Assembly: GCA_963920575.1 (NCBI GenBank)
Contig: OY986975.1
Location: 2,374,650-2,438,649, forward strand
DNA: 64,000 nucleotides
Source: Narthecium ossifragum
Lineage: Eukaryota > Streptophyta > Magnoliopsida > Dioscoreales > Nartheciaceae
Direction of reading: 5' to 3'
Under the pieces are notes generated by a model that was not told the DNA's origin, did no database searches, and saw nothing but the letters and a program-made list of their open reading frames with translations. Within the stretch, counting starts at the first letter, position 1. Each line of letters begins with the position of its first letter. Position numbers and translations under genes: made by a program. Of this stretch, positions 44,441 through 56,825 are shown piece by piece.

Positions 44441-45060
44441 CACTTGGATTGCTGACATCTATTGTTGTCAAAATTACCTTTCTCACCCTTCAGATGAAGA
44501 AAATTTGCAAATTAGAAATTTTACTTGGAGCTTTACGTAAAAGGAGTAATTACATAAAACCCCTTATAATCAGTGAAAATGAAATGAACCCAGGAAAACA
44601 ATGGATTATATCCAAACACCCCATGAGAATCATTGGTCACGATTAGGGTACATGCCAAAAGTTGGATATAATCCATGGATTAGCTGATCTACCGATTGAG
44701 TGGATGTGCAGTGTACATGATTATATATGTATATCATTTTCCATAATTTAATATAGGAAATGTTGCTAAACTACCAATAGCTATAATGGACATATCTATG
44801 TATTTTTTAACTTCAACCATGATACCCAAGGGCGTAGTGGCTATTCCATAAATTAATTCTATGTTTTTGAGGGGTTACGTGATATTGTCACACGGAGAGA
44901 TGAAGGAGAGAGAAAGTGAGATTTCCCGGCAGGCATCTATTCTTGTAAAAATTACCATCTCACCCTTCCAATGGAGAAAATTACAAAATAAAAATATTAC
45001 TAGGAGTTTTACGTAAAAGGATCAATTACATAAAACCCCCTGAAATGATAACTACTAGCA
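44404..45060. repeat. Duplicated desaturase promoter/leader segment
   Basis: A block at about 44404-44570 (AGAGAGAAAGTGAGA, CATCTATT, AAAATTACC, CTCACCCTTC, TTTTACGTAAAAGGA, AATTACATAAAACCCC) recurs at about 44900-45050 in the same order and orientation. The second copy lies upstream of the first and may carry a duplicate of the promoter. Confidence 0.7.
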
Positions 45061-46759
45061 CAAAACCCCCTGTTTTTATGACAGCATCATGAAACCCCAT
45101 AAAAAAATTGGATTAGCACTCTCTTTCTTATACATAGAGGGTCTAATCAGTTGGTGATAATCACTCTTGTTTTAATGATATCTAAGTTTTTAATGTAAAT
45201 GGTTTGGCTTCATCACTTATAAAGTATAAACTCGTTTAATCAAAAAAAACTCACGCATGAGCAATTTAATACCTGAGATGTAGAAAAAAGATCCATCCAG
45301 ATATCAACATGTGGTAGTAAATTTTTTTATAAACTATATGCATAATGGTGTTTTTTCTAGAGAAAAATCTTTTCATAAACTATATGGATAATGGAAATTT
45401 TTCTATAGAAAAATCTTTTCCACTCTTTGGATGATTTGACAACCATATGTATGAAAAAGGTAGTTTTTTCATTGATTATTTACTAATAATATTTTTTAGG
45501 GTGAAACAAAATTCATCTCTATTGGTTTTTTCTTACTTTCGTTTTAATGGTAGTAAAATTTTCATTTCCACCACAAAAATATATAATAGTTATATTAATT
45601 GGAAGAAAATTTATAACCACTTGGCCCCTGAACCAGGATCATTGTGGCAGGAGAAAGTGAAATGGAAACTAATTAGTGTTTAGACGACGGAAAATGTGGT
45701 GTAAAGCGAAAGGTTTTACTTTTCATTTACCACCATTTATTCTTTCGAAATATTAGAAAGCAGTAGTTTACTCACCCTCACCAACCACATGCTTAACCCC
45801 TCCCCATGAGAAGTGGACTCATAGAATTACAATTGTTTTATCAATTGCATTAATGTCATTGGAAATACGGCAAAATATAATATGAAAATTAAAAAATCAT
45901 ATATTATAAAAAAAAAAAATAAAGAAAATGCTCATCTTCGTCTCTCACGAGTAGGTAAAGTTTTAATTTTAAGAAAATAAACACAGTAAAGTCTAAAAGG
46001 AAAAGTGATCGTGAAGTCGGAACATTTATATGAAGTATTTGTATAATACTTAATTATACATATATAGCACGGGTATTTAAGTAAATATATATAAATCGGG
46101 ATAGGTTCGGGCTTTTTAAACGTAAACCCAAGCCCGTCCCAAACCTATTCGGGTTTAACTTGCCTTCCCCATACCCACTCCAAATCCATTAAGGCTTGCC
46201 CCAAACCTACACTATTAAGGATGGGTTGGGGCGGGAACCTGTGTAACCCGCCCCATTGCCATCCTTAGCCGCCTCATGAACCAACATGGGTTGGATCGTG
46301 TTCATAGGCTCCTACCTTCCAAATCTATTCCCCAGTCTTCCCCTTGTAAATCATTGAAAAAACTTTGACCACTCAACCCAAAAGCACCAATAGGCGAGGG
46401 TGAGTTTAAATTAATATAACCTAACACGCTCCGTTATGTATGTGCTCAAATTACCATGAGTTCAGACCTATGATTCGATATCATAAAAGAACTCTAACCA
46501 TTCAACACAAAAACTTAAATCGATAGATGGAGGCGTGTTTATATTAATATAATCCAATAATCCACGGTAGCTAAAGCATGTAAAACTTAAATCTAGCGTT
46601 AGTTCAAACTCAATTCTTATGCTTAAGGTTAAAGATAGGCCAGCCTCAATCCAACACTCTGATTAATTTACATAAAAAAGAATTCTTATAGATATATGGC
46701 CGTCAAGGGTAGCTATCTCTAAATAAATCATGGGGAGCAATTCTAGACCATAACCATCA
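45061..46759. other. Intergenic, no gene seen
   Basis: AT-rich with short A-runs. Around 46070-46260 there is a GGGTT/CCCGACC-like piece resembling the MITE at 46760 but without clear ends. No credible ORF. Confidence 0.55.
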
Positions 46760-47254
46760 AGGGGTGGCAATTGGACCCGTAACCCGTGAACCCGACCTGA
46801 CCCGATCCGAATTTAGCGGGTTTGGGTTTGGGGTATTCGGGTGCGGGTCAGGTTCGGGTTTACCCGTCACCGACCCGTTAATAACCGGGTCGGGTTGAGG
46901 ATGGTAACCCGTGACCCGACCCATGACCCGTGACTCGACCCATGACCCGACCCGTGACCCGTTAACTTATAAAATAATATTTTTAATAGAAAATTAATGT
47001 TGGAATAATGTGTTTGACCCGACCCGACCCGCTATGGACCCGACTCATTTATTAAATGGGTCAGACGAGTTGGGTTCGGGTTGACCCGTTTATAAACGGG
47101 TTGGGTTCGGGTTGATCCGTTTATAAACGGGTCGAGTTCGGGTCAACAAAACCAACCCGTTTAATAAACGAGTCAGGTTCGGGTTGGATTTTGGGTCGAG
47201 ATAATCGATCTCGACACGACCCGAACCCGACCCGCCAACCGTTTTGCCACCCCT
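46760..47254. mobile_element. Non-autonomous hAT-like MITE, GGGT/ACCC-rich
   Basis: The ends AGGGGTGGCAA and TTTGCCACCCCT form short terminal inverted repeats of the type found on hAT elements. The body is made of variants of GACCCGACCCGTGACCC and its complement, so it can fold on itself. I could not match an 8-bp TSD, so it is old or the exact end is slightly different. Confidence 0.6.
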
Positions 47255-47340
47255 ACATGTCGTTGGTAGGACCTAATGGATCCCCACCCTATTAATGAAC
47301 AAAATGAGTGCTATAAGAAAATTTCAAATTTTCTAATATG

Positions 47341-47595
47341 TTGTTGGGAATATTGATACACAAACATAACCAACATTTTTGTAAATATTTCTTAACATAT
47401 ATAGGAAAAACCAACATCGTTAACTATCTTGTTGGGAATATTGATCCACGAACATACAACAACATTTTTTATATTTCTTAACATAAATAAGAAAAACCAA
47501 CATTTCATAGTATATTGTTGGGAATATTGTTACACAAACATAGAGTGTTAACATTTCTAGGTATTTCTTAACATATTTTTTGTCTCCATAAATCA
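47341..47595. repeat. About 87-bp tandem repeat, three copies
   Basis: TTGTTGGGAATATTG starts at 47341, 47429 and 47515 (88 and 86 bp apart), each followed by ACACAAACATA-like and TTTCTTAACATA-like strings. Copies diverge, so the array is not recent. Confidence 0.75.
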
Positions 47596-47629
47596 CGTTT
47601 CTTTGCCTTTTGTTAAGAATTGCCGGTGT

Positions 47630-47860
47630 TCAAAACTCCAGACTTTAGCTCCCATTCTGACTAGTCTCATCGCAAAGGGCTAAAGAAATTAAAAACAGAG
47701 GAATTAAAGTCTAACAAATGAATCATCCGTTAAATAATTATCAATATTCCAAAATTCCAGACTTTATTTCCTATTTGACCAGTTTGATTTCAAGCTGGTC
47801 CAAACAAGTTGAAAGCTGAGAAATTAAAGACAAACAAATGCAAAAAGAAAGAAAAAAGAA
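47630..47860. repeat. Degenerate tandem duplication, about 115 bp
   Basis: Two units share CCAGACTTTA, GACTAGT/GACCAGT and AATTAAAG-CTAACAAATG blocks. Followed by an A-rich stretch; no gene. Confidence 0.5.
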
Positions 47861-48188
47861 AGAAAAAGAAGAAAAGTATCAAGAGTTACATAATTGTCCA
47901 GATGCATTCGGATAATAGACGCTGAAGTCACTGTTGGGTCTTTACTTCTGGATCAGAAGCTCCTGTGAATTTTCTTTTTTGTCTACTTCCCTAGTCATGT
48001 AGTTCATTTTCTGTAACTAGTCATTTTTTTTGGTTGACTTACTCAAAAAAAAAGAAAAAGATGCATCCAATATTAGTTGCAAGGTTATATTTTCTTGGGG
48101 GCTAAGATGAAAACTTCCCATGTTGTAAGGTGTTTCATGTAAAGTTCTGTTTGTCATTTTTCTTGGATACCATTTATGTAATTTAGGA

Positions 48189-48205
48189 AGTACTGTTGGG
48201 CATCT

Positions 48206-48241
<36 letters not shown>
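48189..48241. repeat. (GA)n microsatellite
   Basis: An uninterrupted AG/GA run from about 48208 to 48240. Confidence 0.95.
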
Positions 48242-48243
<2 letters not shown>

Positions 48244-48537
48244 TTCACCACTTGGCATTTGAAGCCAAGTCCTTCCACCACTTGTCACTCCAACCTTGTT
48301 CTATGCTCACCAATTTGTCCTTTTTTCTAGTTTGTTTTATTCTTTTTAGTTTTGAATAGTTTAATTTGGTTGGAAACATGTCAAACAACAATTCCTAATC
48401 TGATGAGAAAGATTATTGCATTATCTTCCTTTAATAGAAATAAGTTTTTAGATAAAATATACAATTATCAAAACTTTATTGATAAATGTGTGGCATCAAT
48501 TTTTTTTAAAGGAAAATATATTTTAAACTACAAAAAT

Positions 48538-49100
48538 TAGGACTTGTACCATACTAGTCTCTCAAAAACTAATTAATTTCATATTAGTCCCTAGATTTCT
48601 GACATCTTACATTAGTCCCCCAAAACGTAGGGAGGACTTCACAAACAGCTTGTCCAAATTCGTCGTTTAAGAAGCTGAAGGGACTAAAATGACACCGAAA
48701 ATAGACAGCTATAGAATTTCAATAGTTAACCCAAGGGGATGTTAGTCATTTTGACAATTCTTTGGAATAAATGACTAACATGCCCTTAGACAAAATGGAT
48801 GAAAGATTATATATATATATATATATACATGACTATTATGCTCCTAAACTTCTTCAGGGGTATTTTAGTCATTTTAATCATATTAGTCATTTCAGTCCCT
48901 TAAATGGACGAAAGATTATTTGTCAAATCTTTCATGTGTTTTGGAAAACCATTTTAGCCACTTCAGCGCCTTAAATTGATGAAAGATTATTTGTGAAATA
49001 TTTCATGTGTTTTGAAAAACTGATATGATATTGTTAGGAATATTAATGTAAAGCGAGTGAGTTTTGAGGGACTAATATGATATTAACCCTAAAATTTTAG
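48538..49100. mobile_element. Possible MITE with about 30-bp terminal inverted repeats
   Basis: The left end contains CATACTAGTCTCTCAAAAACT and the right end, read as complement, CATATTAGTCCCTCAAAACT. The interior has no ORF. The right part (48807 onward) is part of the 315-bp tandem repeat. Family unknown. Confidence 0.45.
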
Positions 49101-49790
49101 GTAACATTAAATTAAGATGATGATGAGGAAAATAGAATGATGGAATCATGGTCAAAGATTATATACATGACTAAGATGGTCCTAAACTTCTCTAAGGGGT
49201 ATTTTAGTCATTTTAGTCATGGACGAAAGATTATTTGTGAAATTTTTCATGTGTTTTGGAAAACCATTTTAGCCACTTCAGCGCCTTAAATTGATGAAAG
49301 ATTATTTGTGAAATATTTCATGTGTTTTGAAAAACTGATATGATATTGTTAGGAATATTAATGTAAAGCGAGTGAGTTTTGAGGGACTAATATGATATTA
49401 ACCCTAAAATTTTAGGTAACATTAAATTAAGATGATGACGAGGAAAATAGAATGATGGAATCATGGTCAAAGATTATATACATGACTAAGATGGTCCTAA
49501 ACTTCTCTAAGGGGTATTTTAGTCATTTTAGTCATGGACGAAAGATTATTTGTGAAATTTTTCATGTGTTTTGAAAAACCATTTTAGCCATTTCAGCGCC
49601 TTAAATTGATGAAAGATTAATTGTGAAATATTTCATGTGTTTCGAAAAACTGATATGATATTGTTAGGAATATTAATGTAAAGCTAGTGAGTTTTGAGGG
49701 ACTAATATGATATTAACCCTAAAATTTTAGGTAACATTAAATTAAGATGATGACGAGGAAAATAGAACGATGGAATCATGGTCAAAGATC
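48807..49790. repeat. 315-bp tandem repeat, about three copies
   Basis: CCCTAAAATTTTAGG starts at 49087, 49402 and 49717, exactly 315 bp apart. The second and third copies are nearly identical; the first has extra bases around 48860-48900. There is no ORF. It includes the right end of the possible MITE, so copying began after or together with that insertion. Confidence 0.88.
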
Positions 49791-50756
49791 CCTTCAGATG
49801 TTGACATGTAAATGCATAACAACAGATGACATTTTCCTCATTCATATATTTTTATTTTTCATAGTCGTCAACAAATTATTAATTTATATGTCAAGCAACC
49901 GATGGTGGACAAGATTTCCCCAATGATGGTTTTGAATGAATAGCAACTACTTGAAGTCCACTATTTGAAGTCTAGAATGTCGGCTTGATTAGGAATACAT
50001 TTAACTTTTCATACTTTCGACTCCTAAATTATTCAGACTTTTTTTAAAAACAGGGATCTCAGATACAAGAGCAAAGACCCGGGATTTACACCACAAAAGC
50101 AACCTATCTAACTTGGCTAGGCAATCTACTTGACTCACTTGGTCTCGATGCACGGATCTGAAAATCGAAACCTCAAAACGAACCAAGACTACACCCCTGA
50201 TGTAAAATAGAGCATAAGTTAGGTGGGGGAAAAATGTTCCCATCTATAAACCCTACCAAAAAATTAGTTCATGATGCTAGTCAAAGCATCACCTTTCAGT
50301 TCATGATGCTTTTAGGCACAGGTGTTCTTCACTGCCTTAAAATAGAGTGTTCATGACAAAGAATCAAACTTTAATGCAACAAGAAAAGCTGTCATAATAT
50401 AGACAAATAAGGTGGCCATAAATTAAATGCACCAACAAAATTAACACCAACGGTTCTGAAAAGAAAGAATCAAACTGTTTAATGCATCAAGAGAAGTTGT
50501 CATATTATAGACACAAATGGCCCATAGATTAAATGAACCAACCAAACATACAATAGCAGTCTGAAACTAAGAGTGAGAAGTTTCAACTAACTTGGAGCCA
50601 AGTAAAACATCCAAACAACATAGCAAGGTAAAGAGAAATTAAAGCATTAATTGGATTAATATCAGGAAACTAACTTGATTACTGCATATGAATTGCCTAC
50701 TAATCATCCTGGACTTGTACATTTCATTCTATTTATTTGAGTAACGCTAATTTTTG
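49791..50756. other. Intergenic, no gene seen
   Basis: AT-rich; two loosely similar segments (about 50340-50420 and 50455-50530) share AAGAATCAAAC, TAATGCA and GTCATA strings. No ORF supported. Confidence 0.55.
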
Positions 50757-51122
50757 TGACTTGTTTCTGTCACTCACCAATGATGCAATTACTGACGTGT
50801 TGGTGATTTAAAGCTTCTGCACTTAGTTTTTCCGCATACGCCAATAAGAAAGAGAAAGCGACCCAAAGGTGTGGCATAAATCAGTTCCAATTATCTAATA
50901 CCAACTTGTAAGAACAACAATTCTCTACTGGAATTTGTTGTAACTTCTTTCTGTCACTCACGGATGATGCAATTGCCGACGTGTTTTTGATTTAAAGCTT
51001 ACTTCTGCATTCACACAGTTTTTCCGCAGTCACCAAAAAGAAAGAGAAAGAGACACAAAGGAGTGACAAATTAGTTCTAATTATCTAATACCAACTTGTA
51101 AGAACAACAATTCTCTATTGTA
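50757..51122. repeat. About 185-bp tandem duplication
   Basis: Units start near 50757 and 50942; CTGTCACTCACNNATGATGC and TAATACCAACTTGTAAGAAC occur in both. Downstream of CBSX6; no gene. Confidence 0.8.
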
Positions 51123-52001
51123 AATTATGGAAATGGTTCTTGTCTTATAAATCAAGAAAATTGAGTCTTTCATCATGGCTCAGGCTCCCAAGGGTCCAAT
51201 ATAACCAGATATCCCTCTAGGGGTATTTGAAATCACAACCTTTGAGAAGAAGAGGGTTAAGGACATGAGGTATAGCCACCCTTATTCGACAAACTAATCC
51301 CTCATTATCACCATGTGAATCTCCACTAAAGATATTAAATTGAACTCCTTATTGATCTAAGTTGTCCCATCTTTCCAACTTCATGCACGTCTCTGTGCTG
51401 CTCCTAATGGCATATTATGTGTATAATGCACGTGAGAGCACATGAATTACTTAAAGCCAATAAATCACGATGAGGACAGGATAATTTAAACCTGATTCAT
51501 CTAAGAGGCAAAACATGATATTGAAACATTTGAAACTTAAAAACATTCTAGCATGATAAACAACATAGCAAGGCCAGGAAACCTTTTGAGTCATTTCAGT
51601 CTTCTTGTCAAATATACCTGTGTATTGACCTCATTTGCAGATTGCTAATAAGCATCCTTAGCTTTCCAGCAGTGTCATGAGATAAACGCTCTCCACTTTT
51701 AACCTTGCAATAGCTACTCCAAGGTTATCTTTACAGTTCACACCACTTGCCGAAGCATATCAAAGTATATACAAAACAAACAATATCTAAACCCCATCAA
51801 AGGCACACAACAGACCAACATGTTAAAGAAGCCCAAGACTTTTATTTCCAACATAAAATTCTCCAGTTTGTTCACAAGCATCCGTCAAGAACAAATCCTT
51901 CTGAAGGCCATTCAATACCATATTATAGACAGACCAATGGGAATACAACCTATTGCGCTTAGGAAGCAATAGGTAGATATCAAGAAAGGAAAGAGGAAAA
52001 A

Positions 52002-55000
52002 TCAAGGAGTTGGAGGAACTACACTGCCGGGATGCTTGGTCACTGCATAGAGGATATCGCTGTAACCAACAACGCCAATCAAGATATCATCCTCAGAGCC
52101 CGCCTCGGTGACCCAGACATGCGTTGCCCTGTGCGAAAGCATCTGCGCCATGACAGCAGCCAACGAACTTGTGTGCTTGCATGTCAATGGCGCACTCCTG
52201 GCCCTATACATGCTCCTCAAGCCTCCCATTGGCATATGACTTGCTTGACTGCTAATGAATCCAATACTTCTGCTGCTAAACTTCATGGGTCTCAAAGAGG
52301 GCCCCTTGCCAGTATCCTCGATAGAAGTAATTGAAAAGTTTGGAACAATAGAGTCTGGTGTCGTATCGTTATCCTCGCCCATCACGAATTGGCCAGCTGA
52401 TAGATTTGCCATGGCCCATGCAGCAGCTAAGTAGTCACACTTCCAGAGTTTGTACGCAGATATCTCTCCAATGATCTTGTGTGAGCCATCTGGGTTTGTC
52501 TCCACCACTGCAACAGCGCTTGGGTCCTGAGGTAGCTTATGGACAGCTTCAAGTGCAGCAGAGGAAGCTTCAATGTGACAATAATGAGGGGTAATGGCTC
52601 CCAGGGAGGAGATAGAGGTGAGCGGGATAGGAGCAAGCGCACCGAGACAGCCAATGAGGAAGCGGACAACATCTTCGCGCGAGAGGCAGCAGAACTTGTC
52701 TTCATGGAAGGGAGACGAGGATTGTTCGCTGCTACCACCAATGGCAGCAGCAGCTGTGCTGTTGAGGGTCTTGAGCCATTTGCCATTATAAAGGATAGAG
52801 AAGCGCTTGCTGATGCCTTTCCATGCAATGCTCTTGCGCACAAGGAGACGCCTCACTCCTTGTTTCATCATATCCAAGGCATCTATCAGCCTACAGACCA
52901 AATCAATGTCAAGATATCTTACTGTAAGACTTCCACCATCTCCAACCCATATATTAACTTATCAGATGAAAACAAACTTGAGAAATTGCAAATAAGTCCA
53001 GTCAAGAACTTGTTTTGAGATAGCATGACTCATATTATCGAGCAAACACTGAGAAGATGCAGATAAGTCACATATTGCAACAGCAACATAGTGGCAAAGT
53101 TGGTATTGCATGTAGAATTCGCCTCAATTATTTTCTTTGAAAATAACTGAAAAGTGTGGCAATTCATGATAACATGGTTTGTTAGAGAAGTGCTGAAATA
53201 AAAGAACTCACAAATCAAATTAGAAACACATTTAGCAAGCCTGGTTCTAATTATCAAGCAATGTAAGATGGAATAAAGCAAGCTCAGTTTTCTGGCCAAA
53301 AGAGCAACTATATTTGCTTTGCTTTATCCTTTCACAGAAGCATCTCTAGCAAATGGATAGAAGTAAAAATAAACAGTATGATGGAGATAAGCAACTAAGG
53401 TTGAACAGCTTTGTACTAATATTTATACTTGCTTACAAATCGAAAGTGGTTACCCAAGTACAAAAATTGAAGGACTTGACATGTTAAATTTTTGGTTGGT
53501 GGTACTGCAAAGATGAAGCTCAAGTAAACTTCAACCTAAATGCTAAGGCAAAAGACAGACGGTCTACCACTCGCGACAACCAAATATCAAACCCCACAAT
53601 GCTTCAATAAACTGCAAAGATCATGTGCTATATTTAATTCTTCTACTGTCATATTTTATTGGGGATGTGTGGTGTGATGTGATGTGATGTGCTCCTGATG
53701 AAAGCATGCCGTATATAATTGGGGAGGCCAAGGCTGTATGATCGGAAGGTGAAGTACGATGGGTTTACTAATTCCTATTCTCTCATACATGGAGATAAGC
53801 AGATAATCTTGAAGCCAATGCGAGCAACAGAATTTCAAAACTCTAATGCTACTGTACATCAGACAACCTTATCCATTCGTAGGTCTAAAGACGAAAGCAG
53901 AGCAGACTTGCATAAGATGCGGGAGAGAGGAAAAAAAAAAGGTAAAGTGACAAATCAGACTCGCCGGAGTCGAGTTGTTATTAGAGGGGGGGGGGGGGGG
54001 GGTATAGATGGCATGATGGCAGTTACGCACCCAAGATTCCTGAAGATTTGGTCCACCTTTTCCAAATTTGAATTTGATTTCAAGTGCTATTAGGAAGCTG
54101 ATTTTTAGTTAGTAGTTTGCTACTTTTATTTGAATTTGAAATCTTGTTTCGGTAACCTCCTACTCTATAAAGGAGAGCTTGCTTAATAAAAATGATAAAG
54201 AAAGTTATAGCTAAGACTTCCCCTTGTTGAAGTGAGATACTTCTAGTATTGGTGAGACACCAATTGACTGGTGAATCCCAATTTTCCCATCGAGAGTAGA
54301 GTGTTGGCGAGAAGCCTCCCCCAATTCTCTTGTTCTATTCATGCGCTGCATCAACCGGCTAACGACATGTGAACTGAGACGGTTCACGAAGTCAGGGGAC
54401 TCTACTCGAAGTAGGACCATAAAAACATGTAAGAAGCCACAGATACCTAATGCATACTTAAGCATAATGTCCAAGCATCAGTTAGGAGACCTTAATGAGT
54501 AGCACATAAAGAGGCAGATTAACAGGCTCTATGACTAAGCAAAAAGAAAAATATTTCCCAGCAATCTGCTTCCTTGACGTCTCAAAAGCGGTATCTTAGC
54601 GCCATGCATAAGAATGCATTAGTTAACTTAATTGGTGTTCCAATGTAAGAGCTGGCGTAACAATTTCAACTGCAATCATTTACACCTTTTCAAAAACTCA
54701 TTTCTTAATATGGTAACTATCACAATAAAGACAAAAAATTTCAAAATATGACAGAATATATAAAAAAAACAGCATTACACCAAATGGTTACAGCCTAATA
54801 AAGCATCGGATGGATAAATCAATAGACATTTCGATCAACGAAAACCAAATAAAGAGTGAAAAGTTGTCAAGAATACTGTCTGCGAATGGTCAAAGATTAA
54901 GAATCTAACGGTTGTAGGAAACCGTTTCTCTAACAGCGTATCCGCCTCGTGTCGAGTGTCCACACCCATTAGCCATTACACTTGAAGCACCTACTTTAGA

Positions 55001-56550
55001 TCTACCAACTGAAGAGGCCCTGTATTCTCTGTTTTATCTGAAAACTTATTTTTTGATTTGGCTTTCATGCATGAAGCATTAAAAGGAACTTGAGAATTAA
55101 GTGATTCCTAAAATGCAAATACTACTAATCCATACCACAAAACTAGCACCATTAATCTTTGACTTCAATCATACACATTCCACCAAAACTAAAATAGCAA
55201 TCATTTGCACAAAGATAATAATGATGTTGACCGCTAGCAGAAAATAACCCTTTCTCCAAGAAAATCCTTAAACAAACCACACATCAATATGACAAGCCCC
55301 ACAGCACAGAGAAAACTGAAAAACTAGACTAATCGATCCTAAAAAAATTACCAAACTAAAAAGACAAAAGTTGTCACAGATCTATATAAGAAACTCAGAT
55401 CACTACATCTTGAATCCCAAACAATCAACCCAACTAAAATTCAGTTAGTTCTGACTAAAGCAGTAGAAACACCATCAATGTCTCTTAGTGATGGAAAACC
55501 CACCTGGCACCAGGACTGACCTCCTTCCAGATGAAGGGGATTCCACGATACTACAACGCAAATAATCATATAAATGCATAATCAAGATGCATGTACATGA
55601 GTTCAAAATCCAAACTATTATACGTCAACAAAAGAAAGTATGCCCAAAATGGCATAGTCTACCTACACAGAATCAGCTCAATCCAAGGAGAAAACTAATC
55701 CATACCCACCAATCGCAAAGTTCATAAAGAATACTATTGTTTGCAAAAGAACAAGAGTACCCCAATGCCACAATCTAATCATGTCAAAGAATCCATCCAA
55801 ATCCATTAAAGAAAGTCACATGACAAGCATGACGCCCCACAAATTCCTTCGATCACGAGCCAAATTACTACAACTAGCGCCAAAGAAGAATACCCAGACG
55901 CCAAAAGACACTCCTTTCAACGAATCGACCACCAATCAACATCTGACACAAACTCATAAATCAAATATTACGATTTGCGAAAAAAAATCGCAGATGCCAA
56001 AATCATATCTTTCCGAAGAATCATTCTCATTCCAATCACTAAAGCCACAAAAGCCCCCAAAACCCGTAGAGCGTATCAATGCACAAACGGACCTACTAGA
56101 AACCAAGATGTCAAAAATCCAATCTTTCGAGGAGTAAAACCCCAATACAACCAAGAGTCTATCCAATGCAATCCAACTAAGCAACTCAGGAAGGAATACC
56201 CACCTCGTCCCAGGATCGACCTCCTTCAACAACCCCGGGTTGGGCACCACCACCTCCGCCACCGGCGTCTTCAGAGCCTTCTCGTGCTCATCCCCAGCTT
56301 TAGCTAGAAACGCCACGAGGTCAAGCGCCGTGAGCACCCCAACAAACCTCGCCGCCCTGGACGAGTCACCCCCCGGCGCCGCAGCAGCCGGCAATTGCGA
56401 CCGGCGCCGCCACACGGTGACGGCGCCCTCGGGGCACTCCGCCACCGCCCGAATAGCCGCTTCCACCGTCTCCGAGTCGGGGAACTCGACGAGGTCCGGC
56501 TTCCCCACGGTGAGGTCGCCGACCACGTGGTGCACGAACACCGACGCCAT
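52002..56550 (-). CDS. CBSX6: CBS domain-containing protein, CBSX6 type
   Basis: Two coding exons on the minus strand: 56550-56204 and 52890-52002, joined across a 3313-bp GT...AG intron within an Arg codon (AG|G), giving 411 residues. The start MASVFVHHVVGDLTVGKP and the string VDPGTR/LIDALDMMKQGVRRLLV match plant CBSX6. CBS motifs: residues about 10-150 (with KRFSILYNGKWLK just after), about 230-290 (SAVAVVETNPDGSHKIIGEI), and the final one near 360-400 (HRATHVWVTEA...IGVVGYSDILYAV). CBS pairs bind adenosine nucleotides and regulate partner proteins; the targets of this member are not known to me. Exon 1 is very GC-rich and exon 2 is not, a pattern common in monocots. The frame is open upstream to 56814, but similarity supports the start at 56550. 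Confidence 0.92.
53986..54002 (+). repeat. G-run (17 nt) in CBSX6 intron
   Basis: Seventeen consecutive G on plus (C on the transcribed sense strand). Its length may vary between individuals or be a sequencing artefact. Confidence 0.9.
55504..55550 (-). pseudogene. Exon-like fragment similar to the end of CBSX6 exon 1
   Basis: 47 bp bounded by AG and GT on the minus strand, inside the CBSX6 intron. The last 30 bases align with the end of exon 1: TGGAAGGAGGTC then CCTGG and the donor GTGGG, in the same splice phase (KEVSPGA here, KEVDPGT in the gene). If spliced in as a cassette it would add 47 nt and cause an early stop in exon 2. Possibly an old partial duplication or a poison exon. Confidence 0.45.
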
Positions 56551-56572
56551 CTCGCACACGATTCGCAATGGG

Positions 56573-56725
56573 TTATGAGAGGGAGTGGAGGAACGCGAGG
56601 TGGAGGAGCAGGAAGCTGTGCACCGGCTTGGGGCTGCCAGAGGGGGGCGGCGCCGCCTGGTTGGCCTTGGCGAGGGAGCTGAAGCTGGGGTTACCGGCGG
56701 TGAGATGACCGATCGAGCCGGCCAT
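56573..56725 (-). CDS. Upstream ORF (50 aa) in the CBSX6 leader
   Basis: ATG at 56725 with G at +4, ending with TAA at 56573-56575, 22 nt before the CBSX6 start. The peptide begins MAGSIGHLTAGNPSF and ends with a Leu-rich tail (FLLLHLAFLHSL). It is in another frame from CBSX6. Whether the transcript includes it is not known, as the transcription start is unmapped. Confidence 0.4.
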   Translation of the reverse strand: MAGSIGHLTAGNPSFSSLAKANQAAPPPSGSPKPVHSFLLLHLAFLHSLS

Positions 56726-56825
56726 GGAAAGAGGATTGCAGAATGCCCATCAAACAGAGAGAAGAAGAGGTGGCTTATCTTAACCCGGCTCTTGGGCACA
56801 CAAAGAGAGAGCAATTTATTATACT

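Noticed and set aside
46760..47254. Telomeric or centromeric satellite from GGGTT/GACCC strings
   Set aside because: Irregular units, a total of about 500 bp and hAT-like terminal repeats; better explained as a MITE.
48208..48241. (GA)n as a GAGA-type promoter element
   Set aside because: No gene starts nearby; a simple microsatellite is enough.
56240..56682. Plus-strand ORFs antisense to CBSX6 exon 1
   Set aside because: GC-rich shadow frames; the minus strand has the recognised CBS-domain protein.
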